From assembly GCA_029204225.1 (NCBI GenBank), contig CM055111.1:28294340-28358339 (forward strand): DNA of 64,000 bases, read 5' to 3'. The notes under the pieces are model-generated. The model saw nothing but the letters and a program-made list of their open reading frames with translations, searched no databases and was not told where the DNA came from. The position numbers and the translations under genes were made by a program. Positions 33,831 to 43,269 of the stretch are shown one piece after another (position 1 is the stretch's first letter; each line of letters opens with the position of its first letter). Source of the DNA: Diphasiastrum complanatum. Taxonomy: Eukaryota; Streptophyta; Lycopodiopsida; Lycopodiales; Lycopodiaceae.

Positions 33831-34052
33831 GTATAGAGCAATTGTATTGATGTGATGCAATCTCCTATGCCATAGAATATCCATCAATTCGTTGATCTGG
33901 TGAGCTTGCTCTGAAGGTACTCGGATCTTGAGGTGATATAGGTTCCCCTTTTACTTTTTTGTGGTGACAAGTTGAGTGGTTGTGTATTCAACCACTTCGC
34001 AGGTATCGCCTTCAAAGTGATTGTTAGTCCTTCGTCTACCATCTTAGCAACA
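33831..34052 (-). pseudogene. Cop1-like pre-integrase fragment, 5' side of the Cop3 target site
   Basis: Minus-strand coding reads a gag-pre-integrase region ('LYHLKIRVPSEQ') and then 'ILWHRRLHHINTIALY', the His pair of the HHCC module, ending exactly at the TATAC target site. Placed before the plus-strand fragment at 31250, the frame continues without a break. It is bounded at about 34052 by Gyp1. Confidence 0.8.
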
Positions 34053-34053
34053 C

Positions 34054-35330
34054 ATTACTGAAATGGGCTGCCGACATAGTTGAATATCTAATGAGGGGCC
34101 AACCAGACAAATCACTACCAAAGGCGGATCAACGGAAATTGATCTTGAAAGCTAGACCTTACTAGCTAATTGTTGGCCAATTGTACCGAAGAGGACCATA
34201 TGGGATTCTTCGACAGTGTATTCTTCCTCATGAGGCCACCAGAACATTTCGCTTTCACATGAAGGCATGAGTGGAGGCCATTTTGCATCCGACATTACAG
34301 TTTGCAAGATCCTGAAATCAGGATGTTGGTGGCCAAGGATTCATAAGGATACGGAAAAATATCTGAGAAAGTGTAATGTGTGTCAAAGGGCCAGGAGACC
34401 GACGAGATTGAAATATGACCTTCTTCACCCGATCTTAGCCCAAGCACCATTTGAAAAGTGGGGATTGGGTTACATTGGTCCAATTCACCTTGCAGTAAGA
34501 AGTACCCAAGCTCGATACATAATCGTGGCCACCAACTATCTCACCAAGTGGGTCGAAGCGAAGGCAGTAAAGAGTAGCTGATGCTAGGACCACTGCCAAG
34601 TTTCTCTATGAAAATATCATTGTGCGCTTTGGGTGCCCGATGGAGATTGTCAGCGATCGCGGGAGCCATTTCATCAATGAGACCATCAAGGTCATGTTGG
34701 AGGACTTCTTCATGATCCATAGAACCAGTACACCTTATTATTCTCGCGGTAATGGGCAAGCAGAATCATCCAATAAGATCCTGTGTAGCATACTCACAAA
34801 AAAGTTGAAGCTAGCAGATCGGATTGGGAACACAAGTTGCATGCTGTTTTGTGGGCATTCTAGACAGCATATAAGGGAAGCACTGATCAAACGCCATTCC
34901 ATTTGGTATATGGTCAGGATGTTGTAATGCTAGTAGAGTTTTTAGTCGCTTCATTAAGGATTGCCACAACTCAACGCCTTGATGAACTAGACCTGTACAA
35001 TTATGCCACGAAGCTCTGCATAAGCTCTATGAAACACGCTTACTAGTTGTACATGTACTGGCAGCTGAAAAGGAGAGACGCAAAGCATGGCACGATCGCC
35101 GGTTACAAAAGAAAGATCTTCGATCCGGAGATCTAGTTGTGATGTATAAACCCAAGGTGATCAAGGGGAAATTACAATTCACAGGCGAAGGTCCTTATCG
35201 AATCAAAGAAATTCTTAATCATGGAGCCGTGAATATGGAGAAGCTAGATGGGACACCTTTTGACACACTCATCAATGGTAGCCAGTTGCACAAGTACTGG
35301 CCACCGCAGTGAGATAGATCCAGGTTGGTG
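34054..35330 (+). pseudogene. Gyp1 integrase
   Basis: In order: an H2C2 zinc module ('GGHFASDITVCKIL', then 'YLRKCNVCQRARRP', 34267-34400), the catalytic core (34440-34780) and a C-terminal part in broken frames ending near 35330. The first catalytic Asp is replaced: the core reads 'WGLGYIGPI' where Gyp2 has 'WRLDYIGPI'. The second Asp (SDRGSHFINET) and Glu (NGQAESSNKIL) remain. The frame breaks near 34580 and after 34800. Confidence 0.85.
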
Positions 35331-35339
35331 GTGGCATGT

Positions 35340-36330
35340 TACGAAAAGTTTATCTGTTCAGCCATCACAACTAGATCCAGGAAGACCAAGCCATATCAAG
35401 CTAGATCCATCAAGCAAGATAAGAGAAGATCCAACAAGATCCAAGAGATTTCTAGATCCAGATAGGATCAAGAGGGAAGCAGATCATCAGATTACACCAA
35501 TTAGGCCCCCAATTTGCAGATCATAGACCTCGATCTCAGTAACCATGGCAAGATAAGGGCAAATTTACCAAAACTGATGGATCTGCTACCAAATATCTAT
35601 CAAAACTTTTAGAGAGTTACTAACAGTTAGATATAACATGGATGTAGCAGATTATCAATTTGCAAAAGTTAAAAATGAGAGAATCTCAAGATCTCATCAA
35701 AAAACACTCTAAAAGAGCATGTTTTTCATGATTTTTGGAGATCCTCTGGGAGATAGCTCTTGAAACTTGGACAGTCACTAGATCTGACCCATATGCATCT
35801 ATGAAAATCTTTGTGAGAGTTATTGATGGAAAAAACATCATTTTTTAATGTATGTGAGGGTTCCAAGAAGCATAATATTCAGAACCTTTGCAGAGCATCA
35901 AGATTATCAAACCAACTTTTGCAAGGGGCATAAATGGAATCAGAATAGTGAAATTAGCCTGCTTGCATGGTCTGATCTTGAAAATCCCACCATGGGAGCA
36001 AGTTGTGCAAGCATTCACTTCCTGCGAGGACTGAACCCTCGCAGACTACCTGAATCCTCGCTGAACCTTTGCAGGGCATTCAAATCACCTTCTGAATTCT
36101 CGCAGACTTCTTTAAGGTCTTAAAATTTTGTGAAGAAGGTCGTTGCCAAAATTTGGGTGGTACTGAGCAAGGGAAAGTGGATTTCACCTAGTACGCACTC
36201 TAAATTCCGTTATATAAGGGCTGAATTCAAGCCATTTGTCACCTTTCCTAGCGAAGCTCTATTCAAATTTAGACAAATTTTCCAAGTTCTCCGAAGTTCA
36301 TACAAGCCATCATCTACATACTCTGAACCG
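35340..36330 (+). other. Gyp1 spacer between integrase and extra ORF
   Basis: This is noncoding by eye. It begins with clusters of 'agatccaag' and 'tagatcc' (35385-35470) and holds repeats of 'cctcgcaga' or 'cctttgcag' (36025-36115). Its equivalent is lacking in Gyp2, where the extra ORF starts about 15 bp after the integrase region, so this may be an insertion. Confidence 0.5.
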
Positions 36331-38010
36331 CCCCAGATGACAAGAAATCACCGGAGAACCTCATAGAAGACGACAATGACGGCATTGTACAGGTCGTTGG
36401 GGCCACTACCACACAAGCCCCTACAGACGTCAGTGTATCGGCTGCTCCAATGGACTTAACGACGGCCTACCAAGCCTTGGGAGTATTCATCCAGGTCTGG
36501 TAGCAACCAGGACATCATTGGACAGCCGGATAATGCATTTGGCAATGAACAACAGCCAGCTACGAGCAGAAATCATGAAGCTACAGCAAGAGCTCGTGAT
36601 TGCTCAACAACACGAACAAGACGGACACCGGGAGATCAAAAAGCTGCAGCAGAAGGAGGATAGCCTCACCAATATATCCAGAGCCTCTCCAAAGCACTGA
36701 CGGATGCCTTCACCAAGGTGCAGGAGCTTCAGTTTGAAACATCCCAACGGCTTGCCTCCCTCCAGGCGCAACTTTAGATATATGAAACAGAAAATACGTG
36801 CCTGGGAGCCGAGGTACAAGCCCTACAAAATGAAAAACTCGTCTGGTTAGCTCAATCCGCACCTGACTCAAGGCCACTTTCTCAAACAGAGATGAATCTT
36901 TTCAGGCATCAGATGCAGGTCTATAGTCAAACTTTGAATAGCTACCAGGCGGAGTTCGACAAATACCGAGCCAGCGCAAGTCAAGAGCTCGCCTAGGCCA
37001 AACAAGCCCTCAAGGCTTGTCAACATTTTATGGAAAAAAAGGCTCAACCTACCCCAGTGGTAATTTCAATGCCACCTCTCTTTGATGCTGCACAGGCAGC
37101 AGGGGCAATAAGTCAGGATCAGGGGTCATGTGGGAAAGACCAAGGACCTTCTGATACTGGAGCTGAGACGCAAAAACAAGGCCAAGACATGGGTCCCAGC
37201 CATAGCCACGAGGAAGGACAACCCTCCTCATCACAAGGCTCGCGCACTATATCTGTCAATCAGGCTTTCAGATGACCCAAGTCCGTGGAGGAGAAAATCA
37301 ACGAGTTTTTACTCAAATATCCCCACGAGTCTTCAAGAGGAGGTTGGCAAAATATCCTTCTCAGCGCAAATCATCAAGGGAAATGAGCTGCAGGCACTCC
37401 CCGCCCTCTTACCACAACCTAATGGCGTCAACAGCTTTTTGAACGTGACCCTACGACCATCAGGGCTTATGTGACCAGTCCTCAGCAACTACGGGTAAAT
37501 TCCCATTTCCTGCCATGTCTATGACGAACCAAATGGGCGGAATGCGACACCCCAATGGACAAAATCACGCTCAACAACTGTAATTGGCCAAAGATCAACT
37601 CCGAGCACAACTGGACAACGGTTGTAGATGCCCAAAGGGCTCTCAACAAATTTTCCACAGAGTATTTCAATTGCCTAGATCCAACAGTCCGCACGACCGC
37701 AACTTACACCCGGGACTTGGAGTATCTGATGACCATCGAGACCAAGTAGGATAATTTTCTCCCACCCATTCGTGTGTATTATTGAGTTGGACTTTTGGGC
37801 CACCTCTGGATGAGCCACTTTCAAGCTTGGGTCAATCACGATGGATCATCGGCATCCACAAGTCTATGCACACAAGTAAGGACTTGAAAGATATTGGCAG
37901 AATCACCTTCATGGAAGATGTAACATCTTACCTGATCAACCAACGATGAGCCAAGCGCTCACTTTACAGAACCGACAGAGTGCCAAGGGACCGGTACTAC
38001 TTCAGGCCAT
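36330..38010 (+). pseudogene. Gyp1 extra ORF (coiled-coil protein of unknown function)
   Basis: Broken plus-strand coding includes 'MDLTTAYQALGVFIQ' and a long heptad-like region ('QYIQSLSKALTDAFTKVQEL', 'LQAQL', 'AEVQALQNEKLVWLAQ'; about 36500-36900). A Gln/Asn-rich segment with 'QAEFDKYRASASQELA' follows, then a Gln/Gly/Ser-rich segment (37030-37275) and a C-terminal domain ('RITFMEDVTSYLINQR', 37895-37945). The same blocks in the same order occur in Gyp2. It has no match I recognise to gag or pol, and no signal peptide or membrane segment is evident. Several stops (TAG or TAA) disrupt it. Confidence 0.6.
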
Positions 38011-38440
38011 GGGTCCTGTTGGGGGTATTCCCAACACAGAGCGAATAAAAAAAAATGAGTCAATAAAAAATTATCTCGTTGGCCATCTTTGCTCAATTCA
38101 AGTGTCAGACTATCCTCGATGGATGATGATAGCAAGGCTATTTCCTTGTCATTTTTCTCCCTCCACTCGCATAGCTCTTTGCCTGATGTTGTAGGCATCT
38201 CCTCTGTGCCATCCACCCAGGGGAATAAACCTTCACCCTTTAGTATCAGCAATGTCTTCACTTTACATGCTAGAAAGTTAGATCCTGACGAATCCAGAAC
38301 TGTGCAGATCTTGGATTGTATGCTACTAAATAGAAGCCATTGGTTCTGAATTCGTGTACACTTGTTGATGGTTGACTGTTTGAATACTTTAGCCCCTTTG
38401 ATTTGATTGCCCTTTGGCTAGTCAGATTATGACAAGGTAG

Positions 38441-38452
38441 GCTCTGATACCA
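38441..38452 (-). other. Primer binding site of the Cop1-like fragment
   Basis: TGGTATCAGAGC on the minus strand, an exact initiator tRNA-Met complement, 1 nt from the LTR end as in Cop1. Confidence 0.92.
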
Positions 38453-38453
38453 C

Positions 38454-39295
38454 TGATGACAAGAAATGCAAAAAAATACACTCAGAAAATACAAAATTCT
38501 AGCCAAAACTCTGGTGACAAACTAATAGAATTAAATTACGAACGATTCGCGACACTCGAATTATTTCTGTTCGAGTTGGATCAAGCAGGCTTAGTAATAC
38601 AACCAAATGAAACGAGACAAATTATAAACAAAAGCGAAGCAAAGTGAAGCAAAGCAAAGCAAAGCAAAGCGAAACTTAAACAAGCTCTGACATTGATTCA
38701 TGTTGGAAGTACACAGATTGCGAAACTACATGAAATGAAACAAAGCGAAAGAATTTTTGAACGAGATCAGTTTGTCAGGAGTTCAAATGTGATCGTTGGT
38801 CACTGCCAGCTGTACCACTCCTACAATCCTTCAGAGAGTAGTCAGACACTACTGATCTACATTAACAGATTAATGTAGCATTCAATAAGATCAAACCCAA
38901 GTGCGAAATAGAATGAACAATCACATCAGACACACGAATAGTAGCAGACAAATTTACATACAAGATCATACAATCATCTAGAATAATAATGTGCACAACA
39001 GCTACAAAATCATCTATTGATTTTTTTAATTCTTCAAGCACTGCATGCATATCCACGTAGTGCGTTGGCGTGAGAGAAATACAATTCTCTCACGAATTCG
39101 AGTCTCACTTACTAGCAGACTTGTGGATCTACAGATCCTATGCAGCATTGTCTCGCACGCAGACGGACTCGTATTCTGAATAATTTGTCTTCTGACATCT
39201 TGTCTTGCTTACTAGCATTAGACTTACTATAATTTGCATCAATCCGAAAGTATATAGTTCACGAACATGTAGGGTCTTCGATCTGTTGTAGTAGT
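38454..39295 (-). repeat. 5' LTR of the Cop1-like fragment (outer end approximate)
   Basis: It shares 'gttggcgtgagagaa' (about 39062) and 'cttactagcagactt' with the Cop1 LTR. A TATA-like 'tatatag' lies near 39252. Homology stops near 39295, so the U3 region appears truncated. Short 'gcaaagc' and 'gcgaagc' tandem repeats occur at 38634-38670. Confidence 0.6.
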
Positions 39296-39299
39296 AGCC

Positions 39300-40028
39300 C
39301 TCCCGCCTGGCAACAAGGGTTAGTTCACTGGATAGGCACCTAACTATGCATAGATGCTACTTTTAGTTAGTTCCCTACTTTTCATCTTACTCTACCACCA
39401 CTAACTCTACTCCCCTAAACTACCTTCATCATGATTGTAGGTGAAAGGAAAGGGAAGATTAGAAGAGATGGAGAGAAGAAAAAAGAAAAAGATAGAGATA
39501 GAGGGTGAGAGTGGAGGTTAGCTCAAATGCTCCTTATGTTTGCTAATGGAGAAACATTAACTAAGACAACCAATCAACATGAAAATAGAAAGCAATGGAA
39601 ACACAATCAAAAGCATTAGCAAGTAGTGAATAGCAAATGAGGATGCTTCTCTCCAAAAAGTGGTAGAGTTTCCTCCTGCTCATTAAGCATGGAAATAGAG
39701 TACAAATGGTGCCTTTTTATAAATGGGGAAGGCCCTTGACCCAAAATCCTATTGGCTAATATTTGAATTGATCCTGTCCATTCATCTTGGACCCAACTTG
39801 ATCCAAGGGTCCACAAAAAGTACATTGGAAATCACAATATTCATGTGAGTCCAAAATTGGACCCAACTCTAAAAAAGTAGACTCTAAGTTTAAAATTGGC
39901 TTTGGGCCTCAAGTTTTATTTTAATTACAAAGGGGCCCAAGTCTATTATTTTATTTACAACTCAACTTGCGTGCTCATTGGGCCATGGGCTTATACGCGC
40001 AGGATGCCATGCCCTCGCAATACATTTT
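39300..40028. other. No gene recognised; possible Gypsy LTR remnant
   Basis: It contains a purine-rich stretch (39440-39520), 'tttttataaatgggg' near 39714 and several 'gggccc' or 'ggccc' words. The minus-strand 'gttgtaaataaaataat' near 39950 resembles the start of the Gyp2 LTR ('aattgtaaataaataat', 43252-43236), so part may be the rest of that LTR. Not proven. Confidence 0.35.
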
Positions 40029-40695
40029 TGTTAGAATTAAGCAATTTTCACATGGTTTTTGATGTATTTTGACATCTATGTGGATCCACACGTGTGAGGA
40101 CCTGTCCACACGTGTGAAATGACACTTGTAATATTCAGATCCATTTTGATTAGCTTTCATTTGAGTCTAATATGTCATCTCCTAAATTATAGGAGTTAGA
40201 TCCTAGATTGTAGGAATCTAGAAGGTCAACACAAACCACCAATGTATGATGTGGCAAACTTGATAGATCTTATCCAAAGTGGATATGCATGAGTACAATG
40301 AGCTGTCCCACATGTGCTGGATGCAGCTTAGAGAGAGAGTATTGTGATTTTGTACTTGATCCATGATGGATCCATTATTGAGCTAATGATGAGAAATCTT
40401 GGTTTGTGAAGCAATCTTTGTGTTTTGACTCTCTTAAGCACTTTCTTTGTGGATGAATGCTTAGTAAATGATAAGTACACTATTTCTCTATTATCAGGCC
40501 GTACATTAGTTGTACATCACATGTGTGAAGCCGTGGATCATCATTTTTTATTGTTCTTGCTTGGATTCACAAAAATTGTCAAGTAGAAGCTACATTTGGA
40601 AGCTAGTCTTGATATAGATCAAGATCCCAAGCTACCAATCACTCTTTGTGATCATTTGTAGATCAATTTCAGTCCTTAAACTCTGAAATTTGACA
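40029..40695 (+). repeat. Cop4 5' LTR (667 bp)
   Basis: Runs TGTTAGAATTAAG to AAATTTGACA. It has two CACACGTGTG palindromes (40087, 40107) separated by a 20-bp tandem duplication that the 3' LTR lacks. It is followed directly by the primer site. Confidence 0.9.
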
Positions 40696-40707
40696 TGGCA
40701 TCAAGGC
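40696..40707 (+). other. Cop4 primer binding site (degenerate)
   Basis: TGGCATCAAGGC directly after the LTR, three mismatches from TGGTATCAGAGC. It may be decayed or use another tRNA. Confidence 0.6.
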
Positions 40708-41279
40708 AAAGAGCTTAGTTGATGATCCAAAAATCTTCATTTTGGTGAAAGCATTGGTGCTAGATTCACTTTGAAGGAGAGCGACCTTTTCTAATAGTTT
40801 ACTTGTGATGTTGAGGTTCAGATTAGTGTGTAAAGTTCAGATGTACTTCTCACACGTGTGAGAGGCTGCTGGAGTTGTACTTTCACCAAAACTTTGTGTT
40901 TTTTCAATATTTGAGCTTCAAACAAGTTGTGTAGAGTGAAACTAGTGATGTGCTTATGAAAAACCATTGTTTCCATTATAGATTTGATGAGTGAATGGTG
41001 TTAGAATCTTATTAAACCTACAAATCCTTGAGAGAGAGTTTGAGGCTTATGTTTTTAGTTCAAGAGTGAAACTAAAACCAATTCTAAACACCATAGGAAG
41101 GCATTGGCACTTTCAAAAATCAAATCCAAGGTTCTAAGTGAATAGATTTGGTAGAATACACTTTCCCAAATCTTTTTGAGTTAGTGAGATTCAAAAGAGT
41201 AGCATTTTAGCTAAATTCTGAGAAAGGAAGAAGGGAGAGCCTTTGAATAGTACATTTGTTGTACTTGTTACTAGATAGA

Positions 41280-41609
41280 ATGGGTTCAATTGGAGCCTAT
41301 CTTCTTGAGACTAGTGAAAGGCTAAATTCTAATAATTATTCAACTTGGAAAGTAAGAATGGAGTCACTACTTGTGCTCCAAGATATGTTTGATCTTGTCA
41401 TAGGAGAGAAAGAGGAACCTCAAGGAGGGCAAGATCAAGTGAGGTACAAAAAGAGAGCTAGACTAGCATTACATTGCTTGAAAATGAATGTTAGTAATGA
41501 ACTTCTAAAGGAAGGGGCATCTTGTACCTCGGACAAGGAGGCATGGAACTACCTCAAAGGTACTTATGAATCCAAAAATACCTCTAGAGTGCTTATGATT
41601 GTATGTTGA
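41280..41609 (+). pseudogene. Cop4 gag, N-terminal part
   Basis: It starts MGSIGAYLLETSERL and continues 'NNYSTWKVRMESLLVLQDMFDLV', 'ARLALHCLKMNVSNELL' and 'EAWNYLKGTYESKNTSRVL', then breaks into reverse transcriptase sequence. It is closely similar to the gag starts of Cop5 (59669) and Cop6 (54823), so these three are one Copia lineage. Confidence 0.88.
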
Positions 41610-42576
41610 TGACATTATCCTTAGTGGAAATGATCTTGATGGTATACAAGAAGTGAAAGTAGCATTGTTTAAGGAGTTTAAGGTGGTGCATCTTGGTAAT
41701 CTTCATTTCATATTAGGAATATAAGATTCAAGAGGCAAGGATTTGAGTTTTATTTGTCAATCCAAATATGCTTCGTCTATCTTAGAAAAGTTTGAAATGA
41801 AAGATTGTAAAGGAGTAGAAACTCCTATGGAGCAAAATGTAAAAGTTCCCAATAGTGATGATGAAGCATCCTTTGAGGACATCACACTATATAGGAGACT
41901 TCTAGGCTCCTTGATCTATCTTACTATAACTAGACCTGATCTAAGTTATAGTGTAGGCAAACTAAGCCAATCTATGCAAAATCCATTGGCTTGTCATTGG
42001 AAAAATGCAAAAAGGGTGTTGAGGTACATGTCGGCCACCAAGAACTTTGGCATTTTATATGATGGATATAATATTGCCTTAAGGGCATATTCGGATGCTG
42101 ATTTTGCAAGTGACAAGGTGGATAGGAGGTCCACAAGTGCTTTTGTCACCTTCCTTAGCAATGGCATAGTGTCTTGGCTTTCCAAAAAGCAAGATACTAT
42201 TTCTCTATCTTCAACCGAATCGGAATACAAGGCACTAACATCCACAACAAAGGAGATCCTATGGTTAAAGAGGCTTTTGTTGGAATTGCAAGTCATGGAG
42301 GCCGAGGAGCAGCCAAAAATATTTTGTGACAACCAATCAACCCAAGCATTAGCAACTAATCCCACATTCCATGCAAGGAGCAAGCACATAGAGATTGCTC
42401 ACCATTTTGTGAGGGAAAAGGTTCAAGCAAAGGAGATCAAGATACATCATGTGTCTTCTTTAGATTGCCTTGTTGATCTACTCACTAAAACCTTGCCAAA
42501 GGCTTCATTTATCAAGTTAAGATCAGCCTTAGGAGTTGTAGATAGATGTACTATAGTTGTATCATGTAAAAATTGA
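41602..42576 (+). pseudogene. Cop4 reverse transcriptase end and RNase H
   Basis: It starts at the catalytic YVDDIILSG. One in-frame TAA at 41722 interrupts it, after which 277 codons are open. They include 'ETPMEQNVKVPNSDDEASFEDITLYRRLLGSLIYLT', then RNase H with 'YSDADFASD', 'SSTESEYKAL' (catalytic Glu), 'FCDNQSTQALA' (catalytic Asp), 'HARSKHIEIAHHFVRE' and the pol C-terminus. The RNase H looks complete and its catalytic residues are kept, even though the element is dead. Confidence 0.9.
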
Positions 42577-42577
42577 G

Positions 42578-43226
42578 TGGTAGAATTAAGCAATTTTCAC
42601 ATGGTTTTTGATGTATTTTGACATCTATGTGGATCCACACGTGTGAAATGACACTTGTAATATTCAGATCCATTTTGACTAGCTTTCATTTGAGTCTAAT
42701 ATGACATCTCCTAAATTATAGGAGCTAGGTCCTAGATTGTAGGAATCTAGAAGGTCAACACAAACCACCAATGGATGATGTGGCAAACTTGATAGATCTT
42801 ATCCAAAGTGGATATGGATGAGTACAATGAGTTGTCCCACACATGCTGGATGCAGCTTAGAGAGAGAGAGTATTATGATTTTGTACTTGATCCATGATGG
42901 ATCTATTATTGAGCTAATGATGAGGAATCTCGGTTTGTGAGGCAATCTTTGTGTTTTGACTCTCTTAAGCACTTTCTTTGTGGATGAATGCTTAGTAAAT
43001 GATAAGTAAAATATTTCTCTGTTATCAGGCTGTACAGTAGCTATACTTCACACGTGTGAAGCCGTGGATCATCATTTTTTGTTGTTCTTGCTTGGATTCA
43101 CAAAGATTGTCAAGTAGAAGCTAGATTTGGAAACTAGTCTTGATATAAATCAAGATCCCAAGCTACCAATCACTCTTTGTGATCATTTGTAGATCAATTT
43201 CAGTCCTTAAACTCTTAAATTTGACA
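42578..43226 (+). repeat. Cop4 3' LTR (649 bp)
   Basis: Runs TGGTAGAATTAAG to AAATTTGACA, colinear with the 5' LTR apart from the 20-bp duplication and scattered substitutions. It contains CACACGTGTG at 42636 and 43049. The following bases are Gyp2 LTR sequence. Confidence 0.9.
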
Positions 43227-43269
43227 ATCTTATTGGCCAAAATTATTTATTTACAATTCGTCGGGAATA

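Larger units (their letters stand above)
34054..38090 (+). mobile_element. Gyp1: Ty3/Gypsy element fragment with downstream extra ORF
   Basis: It starts inside the RNase H-integrase linker ('WAADIVEYLMRGQPDKSLPK'), continues through a Gypsy integrase (34100-34930), a spacer (35340-36330) and the extra ORF (36330-38010). It ends with the first roughly 60 bp of a 3' LTR (TGTTGGGGGTATTCCC at about 38017). Gag, protease and reverse transcriptase are absent. Gyp2 (43227-50925, minus) is the same family. Confidence 0.82.
38095..39295 (-). mobile_element. 5' end of a Cop1-like Copia element
   Basis: On the minus strand: LTR (about 39295-38454), 1-nt spacer, primer site TGGTATCAGAGC (38452-38441) and gag N-terminus (38340-38095, including 'LILKGEGLFPWVDGTE' and 'SIEDSLTLELS'). 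The gag start codon (38340-38338) is followed after four codons by two stops. It is truncated in gag by its junction with Gyp1. Confidence 0.82.
40029..43226 (+). mobile_element. Cop4: internally deleted Copia element with both LTRs
   Basis: 5' LTR 40029-40695, primer-site-like TGGCATCAAGGC, leader, gag N-terminus (41280-41609), then a direct jump into reverse transcriptase at its catalytic YVDD (41602), RNase H to 42576 and 3' LTR 42578-43226. About half of gag plus protease, integrase and most of reverse transcriptase are missing. Both LTRs, primer site and leader remain, so the RNA could in principle have been mobilised by a related element. The flanks (attttt left, atctta right) do not match, so no target duplication is visible. 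Confidence 0.88.

Noticed and set aside
40029-43226. Target-site duplication for Cop4
   Set aside because: The bases outside the LTRs (attttt and atctta) do not match at any reasonable choice of LTR end, so none is claimed.
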